A stretch of DNA of 64,000 nucleotides from Tubulanus polymorphus (lineage: Eukaryota; Nemertea; Palaeonemertea; Tubulaniformes; Tubulanidae), in assembly GCF_964204645.1 (NCBI RefSeq), contig NC_134026.1, forward strand, positions 7,316,001 to 7,380,000, read 5' to 3'. How positions within the stretch are numbered: the stretch's first letter is position 1; every line of letters starts with the position of its first letter. A model generated the notes under the pieces. That model was not told the origin of the DNA. It saw only the letters and a program-made list of their open reading frames with translations, and ran no database searches. Positions 1-10,710 of this stretch are shown one piece after another. A program made the translations under genes and the position numbers.

Positions 1-2
1 CG

Positions 3-146
3 GGCCAACGCAATATTTATTGCCTTGACTGGCTGCACAGCTATAGGCTTCTGAAAAGGCCCCTAGATGATAAAACCTTGGAGTATAATGATTTGTCCAA
101 GGATTACTGCAAGAAAAAACACACTGATTCCTCTGCCGCTGTGTGA
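3..146 (+). CDS. 3' end of an unidentified protein-coding gene
   Basis: An open frame runs in from the left edge and ends at TGA 144-146. It gives 47 residues that include NIYCLDWLHSYRLLKRP and a basic, hydrophilic end (KDYCKKKHTDSSAAV). AATAAA-type polyadenylation signals follow at about 187-205, which fits a gene end. I do not recognise the family. The frame has no stop from base 3 onward and its composition looks coding, but with only 47 codons it could still be chance. It points toward the K+ channel gene, which is transcribed from the other strand. Confidence 0.4.
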   Translation, partial: GQRNIYCLDWLHSYRLLKRPLDDKTLEYNDLSKDYCKKKHTDSSAAV

Positions 147-634
147 TCACAGGTGGTAGCATTCGTCATCAAAATACACGTACAACAATAAACTGTTTAA
201 TAAATAATGCGACGAGTGAAATATACTGAATCTATGCGTTCAGTCTGTCATCTGTTCCCAGCACAATCGACAGTATAGTACACCCATTTACATCAGCACA
301 AACGAGCGGCGACGATTCCTTCGCAAAATTACAAAACATAAATCAACATGGTTTTTTTATTACTCAATCGGCTGTTACTATATAGAATACAGCGCTTCAT
401 CGATATAATATTCACACACGCAACATTAGATTGAATCTTATCAATACTGGATGAAGACCTGTCTAGATTTCCAATTATGTATATCGATTAGAAAAAAAGC
501 AACAGTTTCTATATTCGACCATCATCCAACTACATATCTGTATTTCGTTTCAAAGTCAAACCCCTGTTTCGTTCCAGGCATGTGTGACTGATGGATGGCT
601 GAATTGAATAGATAAATGAACATTTCCTATTTCA

Positions 635-900
635 AGATCTAAGCTCATATTTCAAGATCTAAGCTCATTTTGGTTTTATTGCCAATCTAAGAACTTCAGT
701 CTAAACTCATTTTGGTCCTAACCAATCTAACAACTTGATACCAGTCTAAGCTCATTTTGGTTCTATAGTCAATCCAGTCAAAGCTCATTTTGGTTCTACA
801 GTCAATCGAACAAATTAAGACCACAATCTATGCTCAATTTAGCTCTAAAGCCAATCTAACAACTTAAGATCAGTCTATTAAGTTTTAAGACCACTTTTGA
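635..900. repeat. Degenerate tandem repeat, about 50-60 bp unit
   Basis: Several imperfect copies of a unit built from the words AAGCTCATTTTGGTTCTA, CCAATCTAACAACTT and AAGACCAGTCT follow one another. The same family recurs at 48590-48870 inside a shootin intron. Confidence 0.65.
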
Positions 901-2237
901 ACTTAGGCCTCATGGTCGCCAACCAACAGTACACATCAAATCTAGAACTGTGGAACTGAGGGTCATAAGATTAAACCTGGTGTTAGTTCCTGACCGTTGT
1001 TATCTGTGGTAACCCTGGTCAGATAAAACCATATTTATTACATCTTAACCTAATGCATTACCGGACATTATTAGAGATTATACGCGATGATGAGTCTTGG
1101 AGAGTAGTGCAGTTATAGTTTCCCAGGTGTTCAATATCAGTCGCCGCAGTTATTTCCTCTAATGGTTAATTTATGAAGACGTTTTTCCACGCTGAATATC
1201 GTGGCGTATATCACGTGGATAACGCGTTGTGATATGAGATCGGAGCTGGCGAGAAGTGAGGAGGAGGTCGATGAATAACCCGTCAACAGAGCCACAAAAC
1301 ACACCATAAATCACGACTTTCAACGAAACTCGTAGACTATCACGATGACCATGAATTATAAACTAACTCAGATCAGAGAGTCGTGATTAGAATTAATAGC
1401 TATAAACAGGGTCAGTCTGACGAGGGTTTTATGGGTAATAGATGGACTGGACCAAGCGCTTTATTCATCGTGGAAATATCTAAAAAATGTCAATGCACAA
1501 AATATATCATGCAATTAGACCATGGCATGCGAGTATATGGACTATTAATAGCAGCGTGGTAAGTGGTAACCAGCTGTGGTCAGTCAGTAATTGTTGTTGG
1601 TTGTCATGGTCAAATGGTTCATTGTTTCGGTATCCATGGTTTTAATGGTAGCATATGGGGCTGATTCGATAGAAACAATTTTTTGCCTACGCAAGGGACA
1701 GAAATGATTTGGTGCCTGATTCTACTGGGATCCCCTCAAAATATAAGCTAATCGGGTCGTTATTGGCCGACTGATTGCTTCCTGTTTCAGTAATGGCCGA
1801 AGCAATTAGAGCTAGTGAGTGTCAGAGTGGCGCGTGTCCGGTGTGTGGAGCGGCCGAAGAATAAACGTTAGATTCAAAACCCGATGTTTTATCATCGGTC
1901 AATGTCAGATGGACATTACGGTGGCCATTATATCATTCTAACAGAATCCGCAGCGGTGCTACCGCAGCAATCCGTCCACACAGACAGAGAAATAAAATAC
2001 ACATAAACCGTCGAGAGGACAGTACACAGACTACTGATATAAAAAATACCGATTTTATCGGTTGCAATTTACGCGTAAAATGTTCGTGGATAACCATTGA
2101 TGAAACACTCCGAGTTTAAGCGATAAGACAGTAAAATCCCACAACAGAAAAAAATGAATCCGAAAAGATTTCCTAGAGCTACGTAGTAGAGTTTATTAGG
2201 TGATTCGACTAGTCACCATCAGGACTATTAGTGTTGT

Positions 2238-2373
2238 AAAGTCTGAAATGTATTCCTCAAGCTAGCAGGTTATTTATTATATAATCGTTTCGACTATATC
2301 CTGATAGAAATCTTTAGGAATATCAGTGTTTTATAAATGAATTATTTCCTTGAGCTAGTATAATTTAGACTTT
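2238..2373. repeat. Degraded inverted-repeat element (AAGTCYGAAA family)
   Basis: AAAGTCTGAAAT at the left and TTTAGACTTTT at the right are inverted and imperfect. Inside are the words CGTTTCGACTAT and TTTCGACTATA, shared with the copy at 2596-2717. Likely an old non-autonomous element. Confidence 0.35.
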
Positions 2374-2595
2374 TCGACTATAATCCTAATATAGTCATCT
2401 TCAGGAACACTGGCGCTTCAGGAACATATAGCGCAAGAAAACCTTTTGCTTCAAAGCTGCTGTCCTTCATATGTACTAATATAGGCCTGTACACTAGAGA
2501 TTTATACTAATTAGTATTTAGTTATTTTAAAGCTTGTATTAATTCAGAAATAATCCAGATACATGTATCAAAAATCCATTATGATAACGAAAAAA

Positions 2596-2717
2596 ATGAT
2601 ATAAAGTCCGAAAATGTTTCAACATTTCAATATTCCTGGAAGACGACTATTAGAATAATAGTCGAAACGTTGAATAAAGTATCAATATTCAAGGAAACCT
2701 TTCGGACTTCATATCAT
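2596..2717. repeat. Inverted-repeat (MITE-like) element, AAGTCCGAAA termini
   Basis: The left end ATGATATAAAGTCCGAAA is matched by the inverted right end TTTCGGACTTCATATCAT with one difference. The middle holds a second palindrome, CGACTATTAGAATAATAGTCG-like. About 122 bp in all, with no coding capacity. Confidence 0.65.
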
Positions 2718-3289
2718 ATCATTGTGAGGAATTCTCTACGTATTATGATGCTTCCTGCCTGTAATTAAACTACCTGGGATAACAAGAGACTAACATATCA
2801 TCGTCACAACACGGATGCAGTGTTTCTATTAATACTAATCCAAATATCAAATATAAAAATCTATTCTTTTGATATAAGTATAATGGCATTTTTATTCATC
2901 AATTTTCGTTAAAAATTCATATGAAAATAGAATAGAATATATCATATCAGGTCATATTATATCATGAATAATTGTAGACATTTCAACACAACTACAGAAG
3001 TGTCGTTTGAGTCTCGTCGAGTCGGGGAAATAATACAAATTGCGTGTCAAATTGTACTATCAAAATGTCACACATACAAAGTCACGCTGCGCGAAGATTC
3101 GCCTAAATTTGATTTACGAATGGAGCCAGTAAAATAATTTGATAGAATGTAACAGAAATAATTGATATAAATGCTTCACAGCAGCTGGGTGAAATTACGT
3201 CGCAGATTGAGAGATGGAGAAAGAGAGGGAGGGAGAGAGAGCTTCAAATAAATATTCGTTCTGAGTTGAGATTTGACTCCACGAGAATT

Positions 3290-3500
3290 GATACATTGAG
3301 AATGAACTGATTTTGAGTCAAATTTAACAAAAGAGAACCTAGTCTGCCACCCAGTTCAACAATTGCCAGTCACAAAGTTAACTCTAACTCACAACTGCGA
3401 AACTGGATTCTGAGTTCATTTTCGATGAGTTAATCGAATTCATTACTGAGGAGAGCGAGCGGCGGAACTGAATCCTGAACTGTTGGGCGGTGGATCCTGA
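3290..3500. repeat. Dispersed ACTGTGGAACTGG / GAGTTAACTC repeat
   Basis: Imperfect copies of the words CACAACTGCGAAACTGGATTCTGAG and GTTAACTCTAACTC. Related sequence lies at 15130-15530 and 36075-36180, where it forms a palindrome. Confidence 0.45.
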
Positions 3501-6500
3501 ACCTTGTCACCCGAACCTCAGATATATGTATTACTTGTCTGACACGTTCACCATATGTTTATCACCTTCAGCATAATCCTCCCTCAGTGATTTGGATCCG
3601 GTGTTTGTCTTGCCATCAAACTGCGGATAAAAATCCGATCTCGGCAAATAATGCAAATGTTAGACGATGCATATGTATGATATGTCTTGAATCTGGTCAG
3701 ACGTCAAGGACACCACCACCCCCACTCCCCATTGCCCCCCTCCTCCTTGTCGCAGCTGTCTCTGGTGCTGACATATAATTCATTAACGTAATGCAAACAT
3801 TTCGCAATGTGTGGATTTCGAGCGCTGGTTGAGAAAATAGCAGATGCTTATTAGTTGATGACGTAAACCATTTAATTAGTTACAAATATTGGCTGCAGTC
3901 GCTCGTTGGTTAAAGATTACCGTTGGATGAATACCGCGGTAACAATGAACTTTTAATTGTCACTATGTCAACTATCCACTGGTTAACTCTAACAACCAAT
4001 TTTCCAGCATCTGGCCCCATGATCCAGTTCAAAAGTTGTCATTTGAAATTTTACTTCATCTATTTGTTCACGCACGAGTATCATAGTGGCATGTACATTC
4101 TAGAAATAGGCCCTAATCTAGACTAAATGTAAGGTGCATGCATATCAATAAATATCCGGCAGATTTGATAGTTACAATATTCGATTTGAAAGTGAGTTTC
4201 TCTTTAAACCATGAAGCGATTGAGAAGTTGAGGACCCAGTTCCACAGATTTGACTCAAATATTAAGTATGTCATTCTAAATCAACTAAATTATATCAGAT
4301 TAAACCAAGTTCCGTGGAGGAGGACACTATTGATATGGACCTTTAGGAATAACTTATCATTGCATCAAAGTTTCCCTTACAGACTGTCTGTGATACCGAG
4401 GCTATAGAATCTTCAAAAACGACTCGCAACGTTTACTAGTTACCTAATATTGAACTCATAACGATAGACCTAAATCGACTATCTAAATAGACAATGAATT
4501 TGACAGATGTGAATTTCGGTTGAGTGGAAATAAATTGATTTTCTGTAATTTTAGATATAGCTATGAGCTGTCTGTTGCAGCTAAGCAGCACATGTCCGCG
4601 AGATTTGAGTGCTACTAATCTATGCATGAACTCTTCTCAATTTCACTACGAATTAACTTAATTCTAATTTAAATGCGTTTTATCGCATTTCCCTTCAAAA
4701 CACCATCAAAGATTCTCATGCGTTGGAAAATGATTATATACCGATTAAGCCGTAGACTTTATTGGAAATTCCATTTCTTTTCGCAACTGAAGACTGAAGG
4801 ATGCCAATCAATGAACTATTTCTTTTTTTTAAGTTTCTAAAGTTTCTTTTCATAACAGCATAGAAAATGGACTAATCAGTTCAATACAGTAAACTTGCAG
4901 ACAAATAGTACTGTGTCGGTTAGCTTGATTTCAGTGCATAAGCAGCTTCTTCAGGTAAATGAATCGTTTACTTGATGACGCTACTATAAATTAGTAGCGA
5001 TAGCTCGTAATTTCTCGCTAATAACCTACGAATAACTATGTTTCTATGTTTTACTGATCTAACACCAAATTAACACAGCTCCTACGACTAATCTACACGT
5101 GGAAAACAACAAGAAATGTAAAAATGGACAAAATGACCTTCAACCTTGTAATACAGTTATTTCCAAATTCTCGATGTATTCAATTAGGCAGCCAACATAA
5201 TTGGCCCCAATCAATCACATGCCCGTTCAGAATGTTCGGAAGATTGTTTGAATGAAATGAACTGAAACCGACATTTCCAATTCGATTTTGATGAAAAAAA
5301 ATGCTGTCAATTATACCGCCGATCACAAAACTATTATCTGTACATCAATTTGAAAATCAAACTATGTAACTAACCTTGTTTCTGTCACGGCAGGTGTGGT
5401 GGGTTTGAAAGGGACACAAAAACAAAAACAAAAAATCAAACGAAATTTACCAATCAAATAAATGACAGGCTCAATCCCTATTTCATAAATTTCCACATTC
5501 CACCAAAACGCATCCCCTACACAACTCTACTGAATTCAATATGTTCAATTTCACAGTAGACATTTTCTGCACCCACTGCAAATATCATTTTCATTTTTTC
5601 TTCACATCAATAACACTGTTTGGTTTTATTGCTATTTCATAGAACATTTTGCAGAGACAGTTCTCGCTTCAGTTTGAATGACATTTTTACATCTACTGTT
5701 ATGTTCTAGTAGATCAGATCTGTGGGAATGTAATATTTCACATGGTCTCTCGATGATGCACGCGCTATGGAAAGTGTATTTTCTAATTTGAATAATGGTC
5801 CCGCAGTTGTATCAAACTAAACCTCGTTCAGTACAGGACGACGGTAAATTGGTCAATTTGAACAAACTCTGTTTCACTTCATTGATAGCGATGATAGGTT
5901 TCCACTAAACCACGGCGCATAAATCATGAATGAATGTTTTTATGTAATTACGGGGACAGAACGGATTATTCGCGCGCAGACAGTCGGGGGGAGAGGGGAG
6001 GGGCGCGCGACGGACGGGGATAATAGTTTATCTAATCATAAACCTTTTATTTTAGAGTATGTGCCACTCGAGAGATTCATTCACATCACTTATTGAGGCC
6101 TAACTGTTATTTGATGATGTCGTATTATCAGTGGCTCGGTGTTACAATATTCTCACTTGAATTTTACTCTTCATAAATTTCATTTTTAATCTTTTAGATT
6201 TGCATATAGTGGGGTATGAGCCCCTGTTAATAATCTCGATATAAGTGTGATTGAGAGGTTATTTTCTAATCGCTGGGACAAAATTCTTGACATTTGTCGC
6301 GGGACGCGGAACAACCGATATTTTACCAGACTAGGGTACATTACACTCATTTCCGCTTCTAATTTAAAGATAAGTCTTAGTCACAACTGTATCTTGGAAA
6401 CAAACTGATTGTCACAGGTAATTATTCGACTCAAGCTCGAATTTCTCACCAACCCCCCAAACGCCCCCACAATCCCCCCTCCCAGTGATTTCTAGTTATA

Positions 6501-6912
6501 AAACGCTATCAGCATATGCAGGGATGATACACAGATAAAACCGCTGAACAAATTCAGCTTTATTATAAAATGCATAGAACTGGAATTGATTATTTAAAAT
6601 TCCGAGTCAGATTAAATCTATGAATCATCGTCAATAAACTGTAAATTTATACAGTAATAACACGTGTTTAGAGCTAACACAGCCGTTCCTTCCTGGGTCT
6701 GTCCCCAACCTATAACAACATACATAGAATCACTGCTCATAATCGCTCTAATCTTTATGCGCACCTTTCGATAAAAAATTTCAGTAGGGCGGGCCTGATT
6801 TCAGGTTTGATATCATGGAATAAACTGGTTCCACAGATCTGGTATAGGGGCCTATGTTTGGCTCATCAAACTTTGGTTCATTTTACTCATTTTACTTGTT
6901 CCACGAATTGCA

Positions 6913-7093
6913 GGAGTTAGGACCCCAGGACCCAGTTCACAGTACTGCATGAGTCAGGACCCAGGACCCAGTTCCGCAGTACTGCATGAGTAAAGACCCC
7001 AGGACCCAGTTCCACAGTACTGCATGAGTTAGGACCCCAGGACCCAGTTCCTTAGTACTGCATGAGTCAGGACCCAGGACCCAGTTCCGCAGC
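6913..7093. repeat. Minisatellite, unit about 45 bp
   Basis: Four to five copies of a unit GAGTCAGGACCCCAGGACCC followed by AGTTCCACAGTACTGCAT. Copies differ by a few substitutions and by one or two C residues. Confidence 0.8.
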
Positions 7094-7508
7094 GCCGAGT
7101 TGTGTGAAACAATTTTAGTTCATCTTAGATTCAAATTTTAAATCACAATCTAGGAATTAGGCCCAGTTTCACCAGAAACCTCAGTGGCGTGACACTGGGA
7201 TCGTAGAGAAACGTAAATCCCTAACCACTGGGACTGGGTGTGAAGGTCAACTGTGATCACTGTCCATTATGCAGCATCGGAATTGCAAGGACTCCCTGAA
7301 AAAGGCTACAGATCTCAGATCAGGGTTTAATTCCAAAAATTCCACTTGGAATGGTTCCCATTTCGATTGAAATTCCCAAAGATATTTTACCAAATGGACT
7401 TTATATGAGAAATATATTTTTTGAAGGTGATTGTCATATAGTTGTGATATGAATCTAATATATCAAATCGCATCGAATATATCATCCCGTGATCTAATCG
7501 TTACTTAC

Positions 7509-9278
7509 TTGAGCGAGTGAGGAAGAGTTTGGAAACTCCAGGTATAAATAAAGCTGATACTTCAACGAAACTTCGGCCTTTTTTAACAGTTGTGGATCGA
7601 CGAAAACCTGGAATTGTTCCATCAGTGCTTTTTCGCGTTTGAAACTTTCAGCATATTCGTTATAAGCCGGTTTACAACACAGGTGAATGTCGTTATCATT
7701 GATACCCCAAAAATCCAGTTCGGCTCTAACTAGAGGACCGCACGTGCTGGCCGGAATGTGCAACTGTCCGGACCGATGGTAGTCTAAAACGAATCCGAAT
7801 AATTTCGGATTCCTATCGAAGAAGTATTCCCCGAGTTCACGACGGTATTCCTCGTCCGTTTCGCGCAGTTGCGAGAGCTTGGAACCCGCGATTTTTTTCA
7901 GAGTCGACTCGTAAGTTTCGAATCGTTTCCCGCCGATGTTGAACACGACAGTTTTCTCGGCTGCCGATGTCGTGAGTTCTGTATTTTTAATTTGTATTTC
8001 TAGATCTTTGGGTTTTTTGTTTTTAAAACAGCCTTGTGGAGCCGCGCACGCAGCCATAGTATCACCCGCCTCTATGACGTTATTCGAAATCATCGAGTCA
8101 AGTCCTACATCTGTTTTATTATCTTTACTCGAACTATCCTCCATATTAGGCCTATATCTCGAGTTATCTCGATCGTAACGCACGTTTCGCAGTGGTATGA
8201 CCGCTCTATCTCGACGATCCCTCCTCGTTATATCTCGTATTATCTCGTCGTTATCTCGATCGTAATCTCGTGATTTCTCGTATCTGCGCTTTTTATCCGT
8301 TACTACAATCCCGCAGTCAGAATCTCGAATATAACGTGGAATATCTCGATGCCTTACTAAGACTTCTTTATGCCTATCTCGACCCACTGGAGGCGTCTCT
8401 TTTGGGCTATCTCGCCTTACTGGAACGTCTTTTGGGCTATCTTGCCTTACTGGAACGTCTTTTGAGCTATCTCTCCTTACTGGCCTCTCTTCTGCCGACA
8501 CCTCTTTTACGCTATCCCGCCTTATTGGTGCCTCTTTTGGGCTGTCCCGCTTGGTTGGTGATTCTTTTGGGCTATCCCGTCTTATTGGTGCCTCCTTTAG
8601 GCTATCCCACTTTGTTGGTGTCTCTTTTGGGCTATCCCGCCTTACTGGCGTCTTCTTTGGGCTATCCCGCCTTGCTGGTGTCTCTTTTAGGCTATCCCGC
8701 TTCACTGGTGCCTCTTTTGGGCTATCCCGCTTCACTGGTGCCTCTTTTGGGCTATCCCGTTTTGCTGGTTCTTCCTTTGGGCTATCTCGCACTGCTGAAA
8801 TTCCTTTCGGACTATCTCGACCGATCTCACTATCTCGTATCTGGTCCGTATCCGACAGACGCACTACTCGTTGACCCACTCGACTGGAACTCATTTGACG
8901 AGGTCCATCGCCGTTTGCGGTTACTTTATGACTAAAAGTTGCCGCTGCTGGTGCTCGCACTAACTTCACGACACCGATATGTTTGTTGTAACCTCCTGCT
9001 CGTATTGTTGCCGCGGCTGTATCTCCCGGGACGACTAAAAGTAACGACTGTTGTTGCTGTTGTTTAAACGTACAATCAGCTGCCGTCGCTTCAGGACCGC
9101 CGTTATAAGAGTCGCAATCTGTCACGTTTCCCGAATCTCGTAAACTCGGCTTCTGTTCTCTGAAAGCAAGTTTTGCCTCTTGTTTCCAAACTGCGTCGTC
9201 GCCGCCGCTGCCAGCAGCAGTGTTGTGTAATCCCGATGACGATTCGGTTGAATTTAAACCGCTATTACTACCTTCCAT
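7509..9278 (-). CDS. Voltage-gated K+ channel (Kv), first coding exon: long N-terminus plus T1 domain
   Basis: Encodes 590 residues before a splice donor (CAA|GTAAGT, phase 0) at 7509/7508; the frame would stop four codons into the intron. Residues about 443-541 are a Kv T1 (BTB) tetramerisation domain starting TVVFNIGGKRFETYESTL. Residues 507-535 fit HX5CX20CC exactly (H507, C513, C534, C535), the zinc-binding motif of non-Shaker Kv channels (Kv2, Kv3, Kv4). The last residues (YLYLEFPNSSSLAQ) match the linker just before S1. S1-S6 and the pore must be in later exons to the left, which I did not find. The start is the only upstream ATG in the open frame. Residues 1-440 are low-complexity and far longer than the usual N-terminus: a Q run at 73-77, a decapeptide repeat at about 153-305, then an R/D-rich stretch. 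A Shaw/Kv3-like member is my best guess. Confidence 0.85.
8364..8822 (-). repeat. In-frame 30-bp repeat encoding RDSPKE(A/T)PVR decapeptides
   Basis: About fourteen imperfect 10-residue units with consensus R-D-S-P-K-E-A-P-V-R run through residues 153-305 of the K+ channel N-terminus. The period is 30 bp, so length changes keep the frame. S/R-rich basic and acidic alternation suggests a disordered, phosphorylatable region (inference). A 221-codon leucine-rich frame on the other strand is a by-product. Confidence 0.9.
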
Positions 9279-10608
9279 AATCGTGCCGTAACAGGTGCCC
9301 GGAACAGGTGCACCTTGACTATATGAATGTATGTATGTTAATGAGTTCTCGATATTTGGGTTGAAATATTGCGCAAATCACCGCTAAATACAGAGCACGT
9401 GATGTCCGTATGGATGATACAGCAACCAGCAGTAGTACCAGCTGCGACTGCTGTCGTCGCGTATTCGACTCGATTTGACTCTCCGATCTGTTAGACTGGT
9501 TCTGTAAGTGATACGGAGAGCGCTAGGTGACGCGGTACCAGTCTCATATACCTGACGATGTAATTACCACCGTGCGCGCGGTTCACTTCACTGCATACTG
9601 CATGTTTTATTCAAAGCGGTGGGCGACTTGAGAAACGTTTTTCTTGCGTGGGAGGAAAATGTCTGCAATCATCCTTTTCAGCGTATACACATGGGTGGGA
9701 GGGATCAAGGCAAATGAAGACGAGCAGGTCAAGGCCGAGGTGAGGTGAGGAGGTCAAGGCGAAATATGCGGAGGTCAACTCCCCACACTGTCCCTCGTGG
9801 CGAGACGTTCAAGTTGGAAGCCTTCATCGTGGAAATATTTTCCACGGATCTCCCAAGTGACTAACAGCAAAACGAACGGGATTCAATTAACTTGAACCCA
9901 AATGATCAGGAATCTCGGAAGAAAGATCATATAAAAATCACGTAGAATAGCGTATGATACAATTTTATTGAATATATATCAGATGGCAAAAATTACTCAA
10001 TTCATATATATGAATATATATATAAATTATAAAAATGAAGCATGGAATCAAAATCTGTTTGATTTATTTGATATTCTGTATGAAAGAGTTGTCATATAAA
10101 CATATCAGTCATCTTGATTAGAATGCTTATAATCTTGGTTAAGACTTTATTAATCCGATCTTAGTTGTCGTTGGCACACTGCTAGAATAACACTCTATAA
10201 GAAACAATCACATCCGAACGCTTAACGCTTGTTAATTTACCCGTAGCCTGCAATAGGTCTGGGCATTCTGATGGAGGTCGCGTATACAGTCATGTGACGT
10301 GACATGACGCCGCTTTATTGACGGTCAAACACGACATGTGATTTACAGAATGACAGATGATTCCAGTAATTTGTTAAAATGACCGAATTGTTGACAAAAG
10401 ACATGAAATATGGAATAATTTCAGATATGGAATGTCTCCAAAACATGCAAACTATGACGTCATGTGTACAATCTATAATCATACATGTGACGTCACAGCG
10501 CGTCACGTTCACTGTCAAGAGCAAGCTAGTGGCTAACTGAAATTAAATGTCACTGACGGCCATGTTTACGTCCATTATATCGCATGAAAGTAATACGTAT
10601 GAGTTATG
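9279..10608. other. Upstream region of the K+ channel; intergenic
   Basis: Holds the 5' side of the K+ channel gene (minus strand) and the spacer to the otopetrin 3' end. G-rich direct repeats (GGTCAAGGC-like) lie at about 9705-9770. No other gene was seen. Confidence 0.45.
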
Positions 10609-10681
10609 TACAGTCAAAGCTGGTTATAACGCCAGCCCCGGGACTGTCAAAATTGTGGCGGTATAACGAGCTTTGACTGTA
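10609..10681. repeat. Short palindromic MITE in the otopetrin 3' flank
   Basis: TACAGTCAAAGCTGGTTATA at the left is inverted at the right (TATAACGAGCTTTGACTGTA) with about 25-bp arms that differ at two or three positions. It is bounded by TA, as expected for Tc1/mariner-type elements. It sits just past the otopetrin stop codon, so it may be part of the 3' UTR. Confidence 0.75.
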
Positions 10682-10710
10682 TTAGGCGACCTCTGGATGC
10701 GATGCGACCA

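Larger units (their letters stand above)
147..7493. other. Long non-coding stretch between a gene end and the K+ channel exon
   Basis: AT-rich sequence without a convincing exon on either strand. It probably includes intron of the minus-strand K+ channel gene, whose transmembrane exons must lie to the left of 7509. I looked for selectivity-filter (GYGD-like) and S4-like exons and did not find them by eye. Two GC-rich patches (about 1795-1860 and 5965-6020) have no open frame I can support. Named repeats inside are listed separately. Confidence 0.5.

Noticed and set aside
3587-4627. Several 60-90 codon frames
   Set aside because: No family likeness, no splice context, low-complexity or repeat-derived sequence (the CCCAGTTCCACAG word lies inside one).
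1-7508. Remaining exons of the K+ channel (S1-S6, pore)
   Set aside because: Searched by eye for GYGD, S4-type arginine repeats and known S1 words on the minus strand; none found, so not annotated here.
8551-8874. 107-codon SFGLSRL-repeat frame
   Set aside because: Another shadow of the same coding minisatellite.
8270-8935. 221-codon leucine-rich open frame on the plus strand
   Set aside because: It is the antisense of the RDSPKE repeat of the K+ channel exon. The 30-bp period keeps all frames open; the minus frame has the recognisable T1 domain.
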